64,000 nt of DNA from UBA1740 sp045587025. Its GTDB lineage: Bacteria > Bacillota > Clostridia > Oscillospirales > CAG-272. The translations under genes and the position numbers were made by a program. This document shows, in pieces, positions 1 through 7,786 of this stretch. Each line of letters starts with the position of its first letter. Positions within the stretch are counted from its first letter, which is position 1. The notes below the pieces were generated by a model. It saw nothing but the letters and a program-made list of their open reading frames with translations. It searched no databases and was not told the origin of the DNA. The stretch covers positions 1 to 64,000 of the forward strand of contig JAZNBK010000041.1 in the NCBI GenBank assembly GCA_045587025.1, in the 5' to 3' direction.

Positions 1-62
1 TGTTGTATAATTATCTCGCTTTCTTGTGGATTTTTTGTAGCAATTAAATTATACAATAAAGC

Positions 63-109
63 AAGCGGCAGCTCAATACCTTTTACGGTAAAAAGCTGCC
101 GCTTTTTTC
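63..109 (+). terminator. Intrinsic terminator of a gene left of the window
   Basis: Stem 64-72 (AGCGGCAGC) pairs with 95-103 (GCTGCCGCT) and is followed on the + strand by a T-rich run. It probably ends a + strand gene that lies mostly outside the window; a frame stopping at 45-47 may be its tail. A weaker hairpin (116-123 with 131-138) sits between it and the murC stop and might serve murC, but lacks a U-run on that strand. Confidence 0.7.
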
Positions 110-152
110 TTTTTTGGGCTATCTTAATGAGACAGCCCCTTTTCGCTTTATA

Positions 153-1556
153 TTATTCTTTGCAGAAATTTATATAATCAAATACGTGAAATACGTCGCC
201 TGCGCCCATAACAATTACAATATCGTTTTCCTTTGCGTTTTTTAACACATACTCGGCAGCAAAAGAAAAGCTGTCTGCATATACTGCGCTCTCCCCTATG
301 TCGCGCGCCATTCTCACACCGCTCATTTTTCTCGTATCGGTCTCCCGCGCAGGATAAATATCAAGTATGATACTTCTGTCTGATAATCTCAAAACCCTCA
401 GGAAATCGTCGTACAGCTCGGCAGTACGGGAATATGTATGCGACTGAAATATACACCACACGTTTTTATCGGTCAGCTTTCTCGCGCTAGAAAGAGTGGC
501 TTCAATTTCGGTAGGATGATGGGCGTAATCCTCAAAATAACTGACGCCATTCAGTATACCCTTTTTTTCCATTCTTCGCCTTGCGCCTCCAAAATCAGCG
601 AGCGCCTTTTGTAAAGCCACAAACGGAACAGCAAACTCATACGCAACAGCCGAGGCGGCAAGAGAATTTGCAACATTGTGCTCGCCGTAAGCGCCGAGTG
701 ATATTCTGCCCTGCTTTTTTCCTTTAAAATAAAGCTCATAGGACGGCTTCCCTTCATTATACGTGATGTCGTCTGCAAAGAAGTCGGCATTTTTATCACG
801 CACAGAAAAGGTGATTTTTCTGCCGTTATAGCCCTCTGCAACATTTATAACGTTATCGTCATCGGCATTTATTACGACTGCTTTATTACTGTCAATAGAG
901 AGATAATTTGAAAAGGATTTTTTCACTGCCAGAAGGTCTGCAAAAAAATCGGTATGATCCAATTCAATATTTAATATGACCTCTATTGTAGGATAGAAGG
1001 AAAGAAATGAATCCATATATTCGCACGCCTCAAAAATGAAGTACTCACTTCCGCCGTCACGATAGCAACCGTCTATAATCGGCAGCTCTGCGCCCAATAC
1101 AATTGTAGGGTCCTTTTTCGCCTCTAAGAAAATCTCGGAAATCATAGATGACGTCGTGCTTTTTCCGTGCATACCTGAAATAGCTATTCTATTTTGGTAA
1201 TGCGTCATCAGATACCCGAGAAAATCAGCGCGGGAAATAAGCGGGAGATTTCTTTTCTCTGCTGCCAGATATTCAGGATTATCCTCCGCTATTGCCACTG
1301 TATAAACTACAGCGTCATAGGAAATAATATTATTCGGGAAATGATTATAATTTACTGAAATACCTTGTTCTTCTAATTTTCTTGTGGCAGCAGATGCAAC
1401 TCTGTCCGAGCCACCTACTCTATATCCGAGCTTTTGTGTCATAAGCGCGAGACAGGACATACTTACACCACCTATGCCAATAAAGTATATGCTTTTTTTA
1501 TCCTTTATCATATCTGAAATTTGCGTTGCAGTATAAGTTGTGTTCTTTATAGACAC
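153..1556 (-). CDS. murC: UDP-N-acetylmuramate--L-alanine ligase
   Basis: MurC adds L-alanine to UDP-MurNAc with ATP, the first step of building the peptidoglycan stem peptide in the cytoplasm. Visible signatures are the N-terminal nucleotide-sugar loop GIGGVSMS (about residue 27), the ATP-binding loop GMHGKSTT (usual form GTHGKTTT), the FEDYAHHPTEI block and FQSHTYSRT in the C-terminal domain. The length of 467 aa is typical. The frame can be extended to a GTG at 1563-1565, but that GTG is part of the ribosome-binding site AGAGGTG; the GTG at 1554-1556, six bases downstream of it, is the better start. The gene is transcribed away from spoVG and shares a 150-bp divergent promoter region with it. 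Confidence 0.96.
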   Translation of the reverse strand: MSIKNTTYTATQISDMIKDKKSIYFIGIGGVSMSCLALMTQKLGYRVGGSDRVASAATRKLEEQGISVNYNHFPNNIISYDAVVYTVAIAEDNPEYLAAEKRNLPLISRADFLGYLMTHYQNRIAISGMHGKSTTSSMISEIFLEAKKDPTIVLGAELPIIDGCYRDGGSEYFIFEACEYMDSFLSFYPTIEVILNIELDHTDFFADLLAVKKSFSNYLSIDSNKAVVINADDDNVINVAEGYNGRKITFSVRDKNADFFADDITYNEGKPSYELYFKGKKQGRISLGAYGEHNVANSLAASAVAYEFAVPFVALQKALADFGGARRRMEKKGILNGVSYFEDYAHHPTEIEATLSSARKLTDKNVWCIFQSHTYSRTAELYDDFLRVLRLSDRSIILDIYPARETDTRKMSGVRMARDIGESAVYADSFSFAAEYVLKNAKENDIVIVMGAGDVFHVFDYINFCKE

Positions 1557-1609
1557 GTTTATCACCTCTTTTATCGAAAATGCTCGTTTTTGGTTGACAT
1601 TTATTTAAG

Positions 1610-1653
1610 TTGTTAACAAAATATTATTATAAAATTTTGTATATTGTTAACAA
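1610..1653. promoter_or_regulatory. Two identical 10-bp palindromes (putative operator pair)
   Basis: The perfect palindrome TTGTTAACAA occurs at 1610-1619 and again at 1644-1653, 34 bp apart (about three helical turns), between the divergent murC and spoVG genes. The second copy contains the proposed -35 box of spoVG. The arrangement suggests a dimeric repressor binding both sites on one face of the helix. The regulator is unknown; spoVG is an AbrB target in Bacillus, but AbrB has no such simple palindrome. Confidence 0.45.
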
Positions 1654-1672
1654 TTTAGCGATATACTATACA
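1644..1672 (+). promoter_or_regulatory. Putative spoVG promoter
   Basis: TTGTTA (1644-1649), a 17-bp spacer and TATACA (1667-1672) fit a vegetative sigma-A promoter about 40 bp ahead of the spoVG start. A second -35-like TTGACA at 1594-1599 has no good -10 partner at normal spacing. Confidence 0.5.
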
Positions 1673-1710
1673 AAGTTACTATATATAACTTTCATGAAAG
1701 GACAAATTTA

Positions 1711-2016
1711 ATGCAGATTACCGATATCAAGATCAGAAAATTTTTTGACGAAGGGCCGATGAAGGCCATTGTGTCGGTGACTTTTGATGATGCTTTAGCA
1801 GTACATGACATAAAAGTAATTTATGCGCGTGAGAGATATTTCATTGTTATGCCTTCTCGCAAGAACGCTGATGGCACATATCGTGATATCGTTCACCCAA
1901 TCAATGCTCAATTCAGAGCAGAACTCGAAGCTGCAGTTATTGATGCCTATAATGTGCAATTGGTAGCGGCAGAAGAGTCCGAGGACGAGGATAGCGCCGA
2001 CGTAGCGCTTGTATAA
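1711..2016 (+). CDS. spoVG: Septation/sporulation regulator SpoVG
   Basis: SpoVG is a small dimeric nucleic-acid-binding regulator affecting septation, sporulation and cell-surface genes in Firmicutes. The N-terminus MQITDIKIRK, the central FIVMPSRK block and the DIVHPINAQFR segment are the family hallmarks. At 101 aa it has the usual core plus an acidic tail (EESEDEDSAD), as in many clostridial homologues. A Shine-Dalgarno-like AAAGGA lies about 9 bases before the ATG. It is a single-gene unit closed by a strong terminator. Confidence 0.97.
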   Translation: MQITDIKIRKFFDEGPMKAIVSVTFDDALAVHDIKVIYARERYFIVMPSRKNADGTYRDIVHPINAQFRAELEAAVIDAYNVQLVAAEESEDEDSADVALV

Positions 2017-2041
2017 TTTCTCCTTTAATATTATACACATT

Positions 2042-2100
2042 TCCCCTGATAATGTCAAGTAACAAGAGTTACTTACACTGTCAGGGGATTGTGTTTTTTA
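2042..2100 (+). terminator. spoVG terminator
   Basis: A long hairpin has outer arms CCCCTGA (2043-2049) and TCAGGGG (2081-2087) with a nested AAGTAAC/ACTT stem. It is followed by a G/T-rich tail ending in a run of six T. Confidence 0.8.
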
Positions 2101-2128
2101 CAGATAAATTTGTCTAAACGAGGAATTT

Positions 2129-4309
2129 ATGAAAATAATGATGGTTACATCCTCTTTTGATATAGGGGGAGCAGAAACGCATATATTAGAGCTTTCGCGA
2201 GAGCTATATAAAATGAAAAACGAGGTTTGCGTCGTATCTGACGGGGGAGATTATACAAAGGAATTAGATAGGGAAAAGATAAGACATTATTCTCTTCCCT
2301 TAAACTCAAAGAACCCTAAAAAACTAATAAGCGCATATAGGGGCTTATTTAAAATTCTAAAGGAAGAAAAATTTGACGTTATACACGCTCATGCGCGACT
2401 GCCCGCTTTTATATGCTCGATTATATCTAAAAAACTATCTATCCCCTTCGTAACCACGTCTCACTGGGTGTTTTCATTAAAGCAGCCGCAGAAGGCACTC
2501 ACTCGTTGGGGTGAAAAATCTCTGGCGGTAAGCGCCGATATAAAAAACTATTTGATAGATAACTATAAAATCTTCCCCGAAAACATTAAAGTGACGGTAA
2601 ACGGCATTGATACGATGAAATTTAAAAAATCAGACACGCCCGTTTATAAGAATAAAATTATTCACATAAGCCGTCTCGACAGCGGCAGAGCTAAAACTGC
2701 TTTTGCCTTAATTGATATAGCGCCAGAAATAGCAGAAATATCCGACGATATTACAATTGATATCGTCGGTGGCGGAGATTGTGAAGAAGAAATCAGAGAA
2801 AAGGCAAGCGAGGCAAACAAGATATGCGGCCGTGAAATAATTCATATACACGGCAAGAGAACTGATATAGACGCCTTTCTTTCCGAAAATAGCGGAATTT
2901 TTGTCGGTGTTTCAAGAGCCGCCCTTGAAGCGATGTCCTGCTCTTATCCCGTTATCTTATCAGGGGACGAGGGATATGAAGGAATTTTTGACGCAAAAAA
3001 TTCAGAAAAGGCAGTTCTGTCTAATTTTTGTTGCAGAAGCTCAAAACCTTTAAATAATAAAACCCTTTTTGAAGATATCTGCGAACTGCTGATAAAACCA
3101 GAAAAATGCAAAAGCTTAGGAAAAGCAAACAGAAAATTTGTAAAGGAGCTGTATTCTGTAAAGAGAATGGCGCACGACGCCCTTTCTCTCTATGAAAGCG
3201 TTGTTAAAATACCCTATTCCCCTTCGGTCGTTATATGCGGTTATTACGGCTACGATAATATAGGCGACGAAACAACACTCAAAGAAACTATTAAAGAGCT
3301 GCGACGACAAAGGATAAGCGACATAACCGTTTTATCAAAATCTCCAAAAAGGACTATGAAAAAATTCGGTATATACGCTATACACCGATACAATTTTTTT
3401 AAAGTAAAGAAAGCCATCAAAAAATGTGACTGCTTTCTGCTTGGGGGCGGAAATTTACTGCAAAACCAAACGAGCAACCGTTCATTATATTATTACGGAA
3501 ACATGCTGAAGTACGCAAAGAAAATGGGCGCTCAATGCTTCTGCTATTCCTGCGGAATCGGGGAGCTACACGGAAAGAAACCGCTAAATTTTGTAAAAGA
3601 GGTATTAGCTTGCTGCGAAAAGGTCATTGTCAGGACGGAAAACGACGCAAAATTCATAAAGGAAATTTCAGAAAACACACCGGTCTCAAGCGCTTGTGAT
3701 ATCGTATTTTTATATGAAGATAATGACAATTCATATCTTTCATACAAATTTTCCTACCTCGAAGATAAGAAATACGCTGTTTTTGCGCTCCGAGAGCCGA
3801 GAAGAGAAAGAAAAAGGTTTATTAATGATTTTTCTGCGGCTATTAAAAAATTATATAAAGAGTATAATATCTTCCCCGTATTTATTACTATGCATAAAAA
3901 AAAGGACGAAAAAATTACAAGAGATATATTATACGCCGCGGGCATTGGCGTTTTACAAGAGGTCGTCTGCGCATCCGACGTCGTTTATCTGCTCAAAAAT
4001 TCTGCGTTCGCTTCCGGCATGAGAATGCACCTTATGATTTTTTCTATTCTTGCAAAGGTTCCCTTCATTTCGATTTCCTACGACACAAAATGCTCAGATA
4101 TATACTCAGAGATAAGAGGCGCTGCAAAAAACGGGGAATTAAATTCAGATTGTATTTTCAAGGAAATAAAGGAGCCGTATACCTTTAAGGAATATTCAGA
4201 TTTTCTAAACTCAAATTTTGACAAGAAATATATAGAAAAAATATCAGATAACATTCTGGAAAACCTAAATAAAATTCGATTAAATATTGAAAAAAAGGAC
4301 TTCATATGA
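2129..4309 (+). CDS. csaB: Glycosyltransferase family 4 fused to polysaccharide pyruvyl transferase CsaB
   Basis: Two enzymes are joined in one 726-aa chain. Residues 1 to about 360 form a GT-B glycosyltransferase of family 4 (start IGGAETHILELSREL, then HAHARLP and a C-terminal ALEAMSCSYPVI block). Residues from about 370 onward form a CsaB-type pyruvyl transferase (GYYGYDNIGDE, LLGGGNLLQ, CYSCGIG, GMRMHLMIFSI, ISYDTKC). CsaB transfers pyruvate from phosphoenolpyruvate to secondary cell-wall polysaccharide, creating the anchor for S-layer-homology domains. The fusion implies that the same protein builds and caps a glycan on the inner face of the membrane; no membrane segment is seen. The stop codon abuts the -10 box of the next gene. 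Confidence 0.9.
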   Translation: MKIMMVTSSFDIGGAETHILELSRELYKMKNEVCVVSDGGDYTKELDREKIRHYSLPLNSKNPKKLISAYRGLFKILKEEKFDVIHAHARLPAFICSIISKKLSIPFVTTSHWVFSLKQPQKALTRWGEKSLAVSADIKNYLIDNYKIFPENIKVTVNGIDTMKFKKSDTPVYKNKIIHISRLDSGRAKTAFALIDIAPEIAEISDDITIDIVGGGDCEEEIREKASEANKICGREIIHIHGKRTDIDAFLSENSGIFVGVSRAALEAMSCSYPVILSGDEGYEGIFDAKNSEKAVLSNFCCRSSKPLNNKTLFEDICELLIKPEKCKSLGKANRKFVKELYSVKRMAHDALSLYESVVKIPYSPSVVICGYYGYDNIGDETTLKETIKELRRQRISDITVLSKSPKRTMKKFGIYAIHRYNFFKVKKAIKKCDCFLLGGGNLLQNQTSNRSLYYYGNMLKYAKKMGAQCFCYSCGIGELHGKKPLNFVKEVLACCEKVIVRTENDAKFIKEISENTPVSSACDIVFLYEDNDNSYLSYKFSYLEDKKYAVFALREPRRERKRFINDFSAAIKKLYKEYNIFPVFITMHKKKDEKITRDILYAAGIGVLQEVVCASDVVYLLKNSAFASGMRMHLMIFSILAKVPFISISYDTKCSDIYSEIRGAAKNGELNSDCIFKEIKEPYTFKEYSDFLNSNFDKKYIEKISDNILENLNKIRLNIEKKDFI

Positions 4310-4315
4310 TATAAT
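4287..4315 (+). promoter_or_regulatory. Promoter of the LOG-family gene
   Basis: TTGAAA (4287-4292), a 17-bp spacer and a perfect TATAAT (4310-4315). The -10 box starts directly after the csaB stop codon, so the next gene can be transcribed separately from csaB. Confidence 0.75.
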
Positions 4316-4345
4316 TGCTTATATATTATATATGAGGTATGTTAA

Positions 4346-4912
4346 ATGAGAATTTGCATTTTCGGCGCTTCGAGCGACGATATTGACGGTATTTATTTTT
4401 CTGAAGTAACGGAGCTTGGACGCAAAGCCGCAGAAAAAAAGCACTCTCTCGTTTTTGGCGGAGGTGCTCACGGCTTAATGGGGGCTGCGGCAAGGGGCTT
4501 TGCAGAAAAAGACGGAGAAATTATCGGAATCGCTCCGAGTTTTTTTGACATTGGAGATATTCTATATAAGGATAGCGGAAAGCTCATCTTTACCGAAACT
4601 ATGTCGGAGCGAAAAAAGCTTATGGAAGATACGTCTGACGCCTTTGTTATCGTTCCGGGCGGGGTTGGAACATTCGAAGAATTTTTTGAGGTTCTGACCT
4701 TAAAGCAGCTTCAGCAAATCAACAAGCCGATAGTAATATTCAATGTAAACGGATATTACGATAAGCTCGAGGAGCTGCTATGCAGCGTAGTTAAGTACGG
4801 CTTTATGAAGCAGGAATGTAAAGACGTATATAAAATATTTGCTTCTGCCGACGAATTACTTGAGTATATTGAAAATTATAACGAAACGAACGAAAACGTA
4901 TTAAAATATTAA
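4346..4912 (+). CDS. LOG-family nucleoside monophosphate phosphoribohydrolase (TIGR00730)
   Basis: The 188-aa protein has the two LOG-family motifs: GGGAHGLMGAAARG near residue 38 and PGGVGTFEEFFE near residue 104, with the catalytic Glu in the latter. LOG enzymes release the free base and ribose 5-phosphate from nucleoside monophosphates (cytokinin activation in plants). In bacteria the usual substrate is AMP-like and the role is poorly defined. A GAGGT ribosome-binding site precedes the ATG. It has its own promoter and is followed after 20 bp by the DUF1576 gene, suggesting a two-gene unit. Older annotations call this family lysine decarboxylase; that is not supported. Confidence 0.9.
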   Translation: MRICIFGASSDDIDGIYFSEVTELGRKAAEKKHSLVFGGGAHGLMGAAARGFAEKDGEIIGIAPSFFDIGDILYKDSGKLIFTETMSERKKLMEDTSDAFVIVPGGVGTFEEFFEVLTLKQLQQINKPIVIFNVNGYYDKLEELLCSVVKYGFMKQECKDVYKIFASADELLEYIENYNETNENVLKY

Positions 4913-4932
4913 TTGGGGCAGTCAGATAGCTT

Positions 4933-6378
4933 ATGGAACTTTCAATAGATAAAATTCAAGAGACAGAGCTTGAAAAGCTCGGTATTCCTTATGACAAGGA
5001 AGAATATCCCTTAAACAGTAAAATAACCTTTTTCTACTCGCTTTTTTGGTCTCTTTCCTTTCTTATTGCGTCCCCTATTGCGACCACGTTGCGAGGAGAA
5101 TGGGGAGACTTTTGGGGTGGCTTTTCGGTTATACTAACCTCACCTGCAAATCTTATAACCGACTATTTCCATTTGGGTGGTATGGGCGCTACTCTTTTCA
5201 ATGCCGGAATATGCGGACTTTTTTGCAACCTTATGGTTCTTCTTACTCGCGCCAAGTCCACGTCAAGCGTCCTTGCGGGATATTTCCTCGTCGTAGCGCA
5301 CTGCTTTTACGGCTTAAACATTTTAAATATGCTGCCTAATTTTTTCGGTGTTTTTCTGTTTTGTTTAGTTACCAAACGAAAAATATCAGAAAATATTCAC
5401 ATAGCGATGTTTTCCACCTCTCTTGCCCCCTTCGTCAGCGATTTTATCTTCAGATATCCGTTAGGGGACAAGCTTTTAATAGGCGGAACTCAAATTTCAC
5501 TGCTCGGAGTTTTACTTTCTATTGCTTTTGCAATCGCCTCCGGCTTTATCGTCCCTGCCCTGCTCCCCGGCACGACGAGGATGCACCGTGGATTTAACCT
5601 CTATAAAGCAGGTCTCTCTATCGGACTTTTCGGATTGTTCGTATACGCCCTTATGTATAAAACCTTTGGAATTGAAGCTCCTACACATATTATAGCGCAA
5701 AATCCCTTATACGATAAAAACGACAGCTTCTTCATTATTTTCATGTCGGTATTTTTCACTATAATCTTCATTATATCTATAATTTTCGGGTACATACTAA
5801 ACGGCAGAACGACCAAGGGATACCGTGATATCTTTTACAGCTCGGGACACAACGTAGATTTTGCAAAGCATTTCGGAATGCCAGACTGTCTTATAAACAT
5901 AGGCGTTTACGGATTTATGATTCTTATTTGCTTTAATTTGATTTTCCTTTTGACGCAAGGCGTGGGATATACGGGGCCGTCCGTCGGTGTTACTATCGCG
6001 GCGCTTACCTTCTCTTCATCGGGACAAAATCCGAAAAACGTATCTCCTATTATGTTAGGTTATTTGATATTCTATATGTTTATCCTTATAATTTGCACGA
6101 TTTGCAAAATAGAAATGCCCTGGTCTCTTTCCTCTCAATCATACATAAACGGGCTCGCCTTCGCTACGGGGCTTTGTCCTTTCTCGGGAAAATACGGATT
6201 TAAAATGGGCGTTTTAGCAGGACTCACGAGCGCAATTATCTGTTCGTCGACTTCTGCTATTCACGGCGGCTTCGTTCTATACAACGGCGGATTTACCGCC
6301 GGGCTTACCGCCTTGATATTAATTCCTATTTTGGATTTCTATAAGGTAAAGGAAAAAGCGCCCACAATAAAGGCGTAA
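4933..6378 (+). CDS. DUF1576 family polytopic membrane protein
   Basis: The 481-aa integral membrane protein has about ten to twelve hydrophobic segments and a duplicated look: the N-terminal half contains GGMGATLFNAGICGLFCNL and the C-terminal half HGGFVLYNGGFTAGL. It matches the DUF1576 family, found mainly in Clostridia and of unknown function. A short hydrophilic N-terminus of about 28 residues precedes the first membrane segment. The Shine-Dalgarno signal is weak (GGGG well upstream). It follows the LOG gene by 20 bp and ends at a perfect terminator. Confidence 0.85.
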   Translation: MELSIDKIQETELEKLGIPYDKEEYPLNSKITFFYSLFWSLSFLIASPIATTLRGEWGDFWGGFSVILTSPANLITDYFHLGGMGATLFNAGICGLFCNLMVLLTRAKSTSSVLAGYFLVVAHCFYGLNILNMLPNFFGVFLFCLVTKRKISENIHIAMFSTSLAPFVSDFIFRYPLGDKLLIGGTQISLLGVLLSIAFAIASGFIVPALLPGTTRMHRGFNLYKAGLSIGLFGLFVYALMYKTFGIEAPTHIIAQNPLYDKNDSFFIIFMSVFFTIIFIISIIFGYILNGRTTKGYRDIFYSSGHNVDFAKHFGMPDCLINIGVYGFMILICFNLIFLLTQGVGYTGPSVGVTIAALTFSSSGQNPKNVSPIMLGYLIFYMFILIICTICKIEMPWSLSSQSYINGLAFATGLCPFSGKYGFKMGVLAGLTSAIICSSTSAIHGGFVLYNGGFTAGLTALILIPILDFYKVKEKAPTIKA

Positions 6379-6380
6379 TA

Positions 6381-6416
6381 AAAAAGAAATCTCTCAAAAT
6401 TGAGAGATTTCTTTTT
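6381..6416. terminator. Bidirectional intrinsic terminator
   Basis: A nearly perfect inverted repeat, AAAAAGAAATCTCTC / GAGAGATTTCTTTTT, with a short A/T loop. A and T runs on both arms let it serve both the DUF1576 gene (+) and the HPr-like gene (-), whose stops face each other. Confidence 0.9.
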
Positions 6417-6439
6417 TATACAATTCGATAAATTCAGAA

Positions 6440-6673
6440 TTATTCCTCTACAATAAAGGGCTTAAGCTTATCAAACAATTCCTTGCAATTATCGCAATGC
6501 GCCGTAAGCTTTATAGGATTAAGCAAGTCAAGACTGAAGATACCCATAATTGACTTTGCATCTACTACGTATCTGCCGGAGGACAAGTCGATATCAATTT
6601 CGGTTGCGTTAACTATCTCAACGAAATTGCGAACGTCCTGAATTGTAGAAAGACGGATAAATGCTGTTTTCAT
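6440..6673 (-). CDS. HPr-like protein lacking the phosphocarrier histidine
   Basis: This 77-aa protein has the HPr fold pattern. The segment YVVDAKSIMGIFSLDLL (35-51) matches the regulatory Ser46 region of HPr, giving Ser41 as the equivalent of the HPr-kinase site. The active-site loop that normally reads GLHARPA is absent (LSTIQDVRNF instead), so it cannot carry phosphate in the sugar phosphotransferase system. The Bacillus paralogue Crh shows the same logic: no His15, Ser46 kept, acting only as a co-regulator of CcpA. It is a single gene with a consensus promoter and GAGGT ribosome-binding site, opposite the aldolase gene. HPr-like fold: confident. Crh-like role: inference. Confidence 0.8.
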   Translation of the reverse strand: MKTAFIRLSTIQDVRNFVEIVNATEIDIDLSSGRYVVDAKSIMGIFSLDLLNPIKLTAHCDNCKELFDKLKPFIVEE

Positions 6674-6706
6674 GATAGAACCTCATTTCGTTTTTATTGT
6701 GATTTG

Positions 6707-6735
6707 ATTATAACAAAAAGGATTTTGTTTGTCAA
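6707..6735 (-). promoter_or_regulatory. Consensus promoter of the HPr-like gene
   Basis: Read on the minus strand: TTGACA (6735-6730), 17-bp spacer, TATAAT (6712-6707). Both hexamers are perfect. Confidence 0.85.
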
Positions 6736-6842
6736 GAGAATATTAAAAGTTTAATGAGCGATAATAATGTATTATAGGTTAGAAAAAAGCGTAATTTATA
6801 TCGAAAAAAGTAAAAATTTTTTGATTTTTTTGATTTTTACTA

Positions 6843-6871
6843 TTGCACCTTTTTTTATTATGTTATATAAT
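6843..6871 (+). promoter_or_regulatory. Promoter of the aldolase operon
   Basis: TTGCAC (6843-6848), 17-bp spacer, TATAAT (6866-6871), about 45 bp upstream of the aldolase start. Confidence 0.75.
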
Positions 6872-6915
6872 TATAGAGTAAGTATTTAAAGTTTTAAAAT
6901 TACGGAGGTTACATT

Positions 6916-7779
6916 ATGTTAGTATCAGCAAAGGAAATGCTCAAAAAAGCGAAGGAAGGTCATTACGCCGTAGGTCAGTTCAATATCAACAACCTTGAAT
7001 GGACGAAGGCAATTCTTTTGACTGCGCAAGAGCTTAACTCACCTGTTATTCTCGGAGTTTCTGAGGGCGCCGGAAAATACATGTGCGGATATAATACCGT
7101 CGTTGGAATGGTCAACGGAATGCTCAAGACCTTGAATATTACCGTGCCCGTCGCGCTTCACCTTGACCACGGCTCATACGAGGCGGCTCTCGCTTGTATC
7201 GAAGCGGGCTTCTCTTCCGTTATGTTCGACGGCTCTCATTATCCTATCGACGAAAATATCGCAAAAACCAAAGAGCTCGTCCGTATTACGAACGAGAAGA
7301 ACATCTCTCTTGAAGCAGAGGTAGGCGCTATCGGCGGCGAAGAGGACGGAGTTGTCGGCGCAGGCGAATGCGCAGATCCCGACGAATGCAAAATGATAGC
7401 AGACCTCGGCGTCACAATGCTTGCGGCAGGTATCGGTAATATACACGGAAAATATCCTGAAAACTGGCAGGGACTTTCCTTTGAGACCTTGGACGCTGTT
7501 CAAAAGAAAACGGGCGCAATGCCCCTCGTTCTCCACGGCGGAACGGGTATTCCCGCCGATATGATAAAGAAGGCGATAGAGCTCGGCGTTTCTAAGATAA
7601 ACGTAAATACAGAGTGCCAATTGACCTTTACCGCAGCGGTACGTAAGTATATCGAGGAGGGCAAGGATCTCTCAGGCAAGGGCTTCGACCCTCGCAAGCT
7701 TCTCGCCCCCGGCGTAGAGGCAATTAAGGCGACCGTAAAAGAAAAAATGGAGCTTTTCGGCTCTGTTGGCAAGGCGTAA
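6916..7779 (+). CDS. fba: Class II fructose-1,6-bisphosphate aldolase
   Basis: This zinc enzyme interconverts fructose 1,6-bisphosphate with dihydroxyacetone phosphate and glyceraldehyde 3-phosphate in glycolysis. Visible motifs are GQFNINNLEW near the N-terminus, the metal/catalytic LHLDHGS (about residues 79-85), SVMFDGSH, EAEVGAIGGEEDG, the zinc ligand in GIGNIHGKYP, VLHGGTGIP with another zinc histidine, and the phosphate-binding SKINVNTECQ. The length of 287 aa is standard. A GGAGG ribosome-binding site precedes the ATG. It starts a two-gene operon with the LUD protein 7 bp downstream. Confidence 0.97.
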   Translation: MLVSAKEMLKKAKEGHYAVGQFNINNLEWTKAILLTAQELNSPVILGVSEGAGKYMCGYNTVVGMVNGMLKTLNITVPVALHLDHGSYEAALACIEAGFSSVMFDGSHYPIDENIAKTKELVRITNEKNISLEAEVGAIGGEEDGVVGAGECADPDECKMIADLGVTMLAAGIGNIHGKYPENWQGLSFETLDAVQKKTGAMPLVLHGGTGIPADMIKKAIELGVSKINVNTECQLTFTAAVRKYIEEGKDLSGKGFDPRKLLAPGVEAIKATVKEKMELFGSVGKA

Positions 7780-7786
7780 TTGAATT

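Noticed and set aside
1594..1599. TTGACA as spoVG -35 box
   Set aside because: No acceptable -10 hexamer at 16-18 bp spacing; the downstream TTGTTA/TATACA pair fits better.
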